64,000 nucleotides of DNA from UBA11612 sp963662375 (lineage in GTDB: Bacteria > Pseudomonadota > Alphaproteobacteria > Rhodospirillales > Rhodospirillaceae): NCBI GenBank assembly GCA_963662375.2, contig CAXXRP010000015.1:62001-126000 (forward strand), written 5' to 3'. Position numbers and translations under genes: made by a program. The number at the start of each line of letters is the position of its first letter. The stretch's first letter is position 1. A model generated the notes under the pieces. It was not told the DNA's origin, made no database searches, and worked only from the letters and a program-made list of their open reading frames with translations. Shown here piece after piece: positions 60,476 to 64,000 of this stretch.

Positions 60476-61297
60476 ATGCGATCCGTGAGCCTTTCGTCGC
60501 CAAAGCTCGGATTTTGGAGCGACCGGGAATATCACCTGGACCGGATGGATTTGGCGGGCCTGACGACGGCGTATTTTCAGTACTATGCCATTGCGGCCTA
60601 CATCATTATCGCCATTCTCTTCGGGGCGGCTGTCATCGCCGCCGTTGTCCAGGGATCCGCGCCAATCGTTCCGGTCGCGGCGTCCGTTGTTGCGACGATC
60701 TTCATTTATCCGGCGGTTTGGTATCTGCTCCACCGCTATATCCTGCACAGTCGCTGGATGTGGAAATCGCCGCTGACGGCGGCCACGTGGAAACGCATCC
60801 ACTACGACCACCACAGCGACCCGAATAATCTAAAGGTTCTTTTCGGCGCGCTGTACACGACGTTGCCGACTGTTGCCTTGGCGACTGTTCCCGTGGGCTA
60901 CGTCCTTGCCGGGTGGGTCGGCGCTCTAGCGGCGCTTTGCACTGGCGTCATTCAGACCTGCGTCTACGAATACTTTCACTGCATTCAGCACCTTGGCTAT
61001 GTGCCCAAGTGGCGGTGGGTGCGCGAAATTAAAAAATTTCATATGGCGCACCACTTTCACAACGAGTCCGGTAACTATGGCATCACCAATCTATGGTGGG
61101 ACAAGATGCTGGGCACCTTTTACGAGGGACCAAAAGATAGACCGCGCTCGCCGACGGTTTTTAATCTCGGTTACGATGAAGAGGTCGCGAAGAGCTACCC
61201 TTATGTGGCGCAACTTACGCCCAATTGGCCTTACAACACCAATCCCGTGCACAGGAAACGCGAAGAGTCTGCGGCGGGCTCGGCGTCCGCCGGTTAA
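60476..61297 (+). CDS. Fatty acid/sterol hydroxylase superfamily protein, probable sphingolipid hydroxylase
   Basis: About 273 residues with the di-iron hydroxylase histidine clusters: HRYILH, HYDHH, HCIQH and HMAHHFH, spread between four hydrophobic segments. This family includes sphinganine and fatty-acid hydroxylases. It is located between the LptFG-like pair and the ceramide-synthase candidate, so a sphingoid base or the amide-linked acyl chain is the likely substrate. ATG at 60476 is chosen; the frame is open to 60437 and no strong ribosome site distinguishes the two. Confidence 0.83.
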   Translation: MRSVSLSSPKLGFWSDREYHLDRMDLAGLTTAYFQYYAIAAYIIIAILFGAAVIAAVVQGSAPIVPVAASVVATIFIYPAVWYLLHRYILHSRWMWKSPLTAATWKRIHYDHHSDPNNLKVLFGALYTTLPTVALATVPVGYVLAGWVGALAALCTGVIQTCVYEYFHCIQHLGYVPKWRWVREIKKFHMAHHFHNESGNYGITNLWWDKMLGTFYEGPKDRPRSPTVFNLGYDEEVAKSYPYVAQLTPNWPYNTNPVHRKREESAAGSASAG

Positions 61298-61305
61298 CTC
61301 AGGGT

Positions 61306-62451
61306 ATGGTAGATGTCTCAATCCGCCGGGTGGTGCCGGGCGCCGACTTCGAGCGTTTCTTCGAAGCTCCCCACGTCCTCCAAGGTCATGATGCCCATTG
61401 GATTGCGCCCATGCGGTTCATGGAGCGTGATCGGCTAAATCCCAAAAAAAATCCGTGGTTTGACCACGGTGAGGTAGCGTTCTGGATTGCCGAGCACAGC
61501 GGTAAGCTCGCCGGCCGGATTTCCGCGCAGGTGGACCACAGCCGCGTTAAATTGCGCGATGACACCACCGGATTTTTTGGATTTTTCGAGTGCGCAGATG
61601 ATCAGGACACGGCAAATCAGCTCTTTGAGGCAGCAGCAGCGTGGCTGAAGGAACAAGGTATGCGCCGCTGCCTTGGCCCGTTCAGCATCAACATCAACGA
61701 TGAATCCGGCTTGCTGGTTGAGGGATTCAATTGTCCGCCCCGCATGATGATGGGTCACGCGCAGCCTTACTACGGTGCGCTGGTGGAAGGCGCTGGATTT
61801 GTAAAGACAGTCGATATGCTGGCCTATCTCACGCCGATGGACACGGCGCTGCCGTTTAAGCAACTCAAGTGGTTGAAGCGGGCATTGGCCAGAGACAAGC
61901 GTTTAGCGGTGCGTTCGCTGGATATGCGGCGCGTTGACGAAGAAGTGGCCACCATCGTGCGAATCTTCAATGCCGCTTGGGCAGAGAATTGGGAGTTCAT
62001 TCCGCTGACTGAAGCGGACGTTGCGCATATGGCCGCCGAGATGAAGCTCATGCTCATTCCGGAACTTGTGTCCTTCGCCACCATAGACGGCGAGCCAAAG
62101 GCGATGTGTGTCGCGCTACCCGACCTTAACGAAATGATTCGCGACCTGAACGGTAAGCTCTGGCCCACAGGTTGGGCCAAGCTCGCATGGCGCGTGTTCA
62201 CACGGCGTTCTTACGTATCCGGCACCCGCGTGCCGTTTATGGGGGTCATGCCCGAATACCAGAACAAACCTATGGGTGCCGTGCTGGCATTGCTTACCGT
62301 TGGTGCTGTACGCGACGCCTCCCTTAGACTTCGGATGCCCGTATGCGAGATGAGTTGGGTGCTGGAGAACAATACCGGGACCCGTTCCTCCATCGAGGCG
62401 ATCGGCGGGCGAGCCTACAAGACCTACCGCATGTATGAGAAGGTGATCTGA
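61306..62451 (+). CDS. GNAT-like protein, bacterial ceramide synthase candidate
   Basis: A protein of about 381 residues. The N-terminal 'APHVLQGHDAHWIAPMRFMERDRLNPKKNPWFDHGEVAFWIAEHSGKLAGRISAQVDH' and C-terminal 'TRVPFMGVMPEYQNKPMGAVLALLTVGAVRDASLRLRMPVCEMSWVLENNTGTRSSIEAIGGRAYKTYRMYEK' halves both look like GNAT acyltransferase lobes. This is the family of the Caulobacter bacterial ceramide synthase, which N-acylates the sphingoid base; relatives are often misannotated as dATP pyrophosphohydrolase. Position at the end of the sphingolipid run supports the role. Start at 61306, 9 bp after the hydroxylase stop; the upstream open frame is not used. Confidence 0.78.
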   Translation: MVDVSIRRVVPGADFERFFEAPHVLQGHDAHWIAPMRFMERDRLNPKKNPWFDHGEVAFWIAEHSGKLAGRISAQVDHSRVKLRDDTTGFFGFFECADDQDTANQLFEAAAAWLKEQGMRRCLGPFSININDESGLLVEGFNCPPRMMMGHAQPYYGALVEGAGFVKTVDMLAYLTPMDTALPFKQLKWLKRALARDKRLAVRSLDMRRVDEEVATIVRIFNAAWAENWEFIPLTEADVAHMAAEMKLMLIPELVSFATIDGEPKAMCVALPDLNEMIRDLNGKLWPTGWAKLAWRVFTRRSYVSGTRVPFMGVMPEYQNKPMGAVLALLTVGAVRDASLRLRMPVCEMSWVLENNTGTRSSIEAIGGRAYKTYRMYEKVI

Positions 62452-62723
62452 TGATTGGAATCATTCTTCGCCTCTTCTTTGCGGTTATGATCCTCGCCGG
62501 CGTGTTGTTCCTGTTCGCGCTCTCCTTTGTCGCGGCGCTCGTTGTTACGCCCATCGTTCTCTTGCTGATTTACTTTTTCGGGCGAGGAAGCGGGGTACAA
62601 GTGTGGACCGTACGAACAGGCTCGACCCGGCGTGAAGACCGTGCGCCGCAAGGCCCGGTCATCAACCACGACCCCAACGACCTGCCGCCCAACGATTCGC
62701 CAAGCGGGCGCAAAGACATCTAA
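62451..62723 (+). CDS. Small membrane protein at the end of the sphingolipid cluster
   Basis: A 90-residue protein, not recognised. Two N-terminal hydrophobic segments (ILRLFFAVMILAGVLFLFAL and VAALVVTPIVLLLIYFF) are followed by a polar tail rich in Pro, Asp and Asn. Its ATG overlaps the stop of the preceding gene by 1 bp (TGATG), so translation is coupled and the product probably belongs to the same pathway. Function unknown. Confidence 0.75.
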   Translation: MIGIILRLFFAVMILAGVLFLFALSFVAALVVTPIVLLLIYFFGRGSGVQVWTVRTGSTRREDRAPQGPVINHDPNDLPPNDSPSGRKDI

Positions 62724-62735
62724 CGCTAATGGCAC

Positions 62736-63658
62736 CTAACCGGCGCGTTCTTGCCCGCTGTATTCCACTTCAATTGTGACGTGACTCAGAGCGGTGATGC
62801 CGACCAGAAGGTCCTGTAGTGTGCTGGTGGCTGGGGCTCCTGGGTCACGACCGTGATCACTGCTGCCAAATGTCCCGGCCCTACGCGCCACACGTGAAGA
62901 TCGACGACGCGGTTGTCGGCGTCTCCCTCGATTGCCGCGCGCACCGCAGCCGCTGCGTTTCCCGCAGGCTCCGCATCAAGAAGCACACGGCTTGTGGAAA
63001 CAATCAGGCGCCACGCCCAACGTAGAATAATTGCTGCGCCGACAAGGCCCATGGCTGGGTCCATCCATGCGACACCCCAAAACCGTCCTGCTAATAACGC
63101 TAAAATCGCCAGCACCGAAGTCAGCGCATCGGTTAGCACATGAATGTATGCGGCGCGCAGGTTGTGATCATGAGTGTGACCGCTCCCTTGGTGATGGTGA
63201 CCGTCCTTTAAAAGTCATGCGCTTGCCAAATTTACGAGCAACCCCAACACCGCAACGAACAAGGCTTCGTCGAAGGCGATGTCCACAGGGCTGATCAGGC
63301 GCTCGGTAGACTCCACCGCCATCAGGCCGGCAACAACGGCAAGAAAAAGTGCGCTAGAAAATCCAGCCAAATCTCCCACTTTTCCAGTGCCAAACGTGTA
63401 AACCGCGCTGTCGGCATGGCGCCGGGCGTAAGCATAAGCGAAGACCGCGATCCCCATGGCGGCGGCGTGGCTACCCATGTGCCAGCCGTCCGCCAATAAG
63501 GCCATGGAGCCAAAAACAGTTCCGGCGGTGACTTCCGCAGCCATAGTCACCAGCGTTAAAACAAGCACAGTCTGAGTCCGCCGCATGTTTTTGGCATGCT
63601 CGCCTGCCAGGAATCCGTGGGTTTTCTGCCAGACGCTAAGATCGTTTTGCATGGTCAT
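62736..63658 (-). pseudogene. Cation diffusion facilitator (DmeF/CzcD-like), with in-frame stop and frameshift
   Basis: A CDF metal efflux protein read in one register from 63658, apart from two lesions. The first part has 'ALLADGWHMGSHAAAMGIAVFAYAYARRHAD' with the metal-site HxxxD-like residues and ends at a TGA (63215-63217) where relatives have Trp ('NLASA-stop-LLKDGHHH'). In the same frame it continues through the His loop (GHHHQGSGHTHDHN) and 'HVLTDALTSVLAILALLAGRFWG'. Near 62813 a lost base shifts the end 'HYRDLLVGITALSHVTIEVEYSG' out of frame; the original stop would be at 62736. Two separate mutations point to a dead gene. Confidence 0.85.
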
Positions 63659-63808
63659 CCCGCTCCAGCCGGTCCTTAAATATAGAGCTAAGTTGCGCCT
63701 TCTCTACCACTGTTGTTCCCCTTTTTTGCACCAAGATTCCGGAAAGCCTACATATAAACGTTGGCATGTCCTATGCTTGTGGCCGGCTACCCTCGGGAGA
63801 GCGTCCTC

Positions 63809-64000
63809 ATGCAATCAATACTGAAATCCATTTTGACGATGGTCTTCCTACTGTGTGCCACTGCGGCCACCGCTCAGGATGGCTATACATTTATTGCACA
63901 ATCCTTCGACGGCATCGGCAAGGCCTATATGGGCCGCGAAATCGCTAGCGTTATGAGTCACCAGGGCGCGCCGTGGCTCGAACGGCCCGGTCGCGAACAG
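63809..64000 (+). CDS. Exported SAM-dependent methyltransferase-like protein, N-terminal fragment
   Basis: The first 64 codons are in the window; the gene runs off the right edge. A signal peptide (LKSILTMVFLLCATAATAQ, cleavage before DGYTF) precedes 'GKAYMGREIASVMSHQGAPWLERPGREQ', which matches the start of a family of exported methyltransferase-domain proteins where 'KYMGREIA.VMGHQGA.WLERPERE' precedes the SAM-binding loop. That loop is outside the window. GGGAGAG precedes the ATG at 7-8 bp. The extracytoplasmic location of a methyltransferase fold is unusual but typical of this family. Confidence 0.6.
   Translation, partial: MQSILKSILTMVFLLCATAATAQDGYTFIAQSFDGIGKAYMGREIASVMSHQGAPWLERPGREQ

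Noticed and set aside
62736..63658. TGA reassigned to tryptophan, which would keep the CDF transporter whole
   Set aside because: TGA is used as a normal stop in intact genes here, for example lptC and the ceramide-synthase candidate, and the same transporter also has a frameshift; in-frame TAA and TAG occur in another gene, so ordinary decay explains all.
1..64000. CRISPR array or prophage
   Set aside because: No regularly spaced direct repeats and no phage structural, integrase or lysis genes were seen anywhere in the window.

Overview
The window looks like chromosomal DNA of an alphaproteobacterium, most likely of the Rhodospirillales or a related order. The gene content behind this is a rpoN-ptsN locus preceded by kdsD-lptC-lptA-lptB, a gltD-gltB pair, a complex I NDUFA9-type gene beside uppP, the PHA regulator phaR, the methylmalonyl-CoA mutase pair mutA-mutB with meaB, and a Caulobacter-type sphingolipid cluster. 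Taxonomy is inferred from gene content and order only.

Layout. 0-5.4 kb: propionate/methylmalonyl-CoA genes (mutA, mutB, meaB) and the start of a dipeptidase gene, all on the minus strand. 5.6-8.7 kb: a methyltransferase stub, the molybdate transporter modABC and a small secreted protein. 8.9-16.3 kb: a surface-polysaccharide locus with a glycosyltransferase/phosphoglycosyl-transferase fusion, a Wzz-like co-polymerase, a DegT aminotransferase, a GT-B-like protein and a GT39-like membrane protein. 17.3-19.8 kb: a secreted subtilase with a duplicated C-terminal domain, and a DUF2937-like gene. 20-23.2 kb: queuosine genes queA-tgt-queG. 23.8-30.5 kb: phaR, a gloB stump, a betaine/proline-type ABC transporter whose ATPase gene is frameshifted, a TAXI-type binding protein and a frameshifted pepA. 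30.5-36.6 kb: gltB and gltD. 37.0-41.3 kb: uppP split by a 2,756-bp IS1595-type transposon that carries small passenger genes, then a 2-hydroxychromene-2-carboxylate isomerase gene with two in-frame stops. 41.3-49.4 kb: NDUFA9-like gene, tRNA-Leu(CAG), rnd, kdsD, lptC, lptA, lptB, rpoN, ptsN. 49.7-62.7 kb: lipid cluster with acyl-CoA ligase, acyl-AMP ligase, ceramide-reductase-like SDR, ACP, serine palmitoyltransferase, Tam41-like nucleotidyltransferase, lipid kinase, LptF- and LptG-like permeases, lipid hydroxylase and a candidate ceramide synthase. 62.7-64 kb: a broken CDF metal transporter and the start of a secreted methyltransferase-like gene.

Two themes stand out. First, envelope building: exopolysaccharide, LPS transport (LptCAB) and a sphingolipid pathway that has LptFG-like permeases inside its own cluster. 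Second, patchy gene decay: at least eight genes or former genes are truncated, frameshifted, interrupted by in-frame stops or split by an insertion, while core biosynthesis genes next to them are intact. The most unusual structural find is the IS1595-type transposon, with perfect 21-bp terminal repeats, an 8-bp target duplication, a GIY-YIG-like gene, two DUF2158 genes and one unknown gene.
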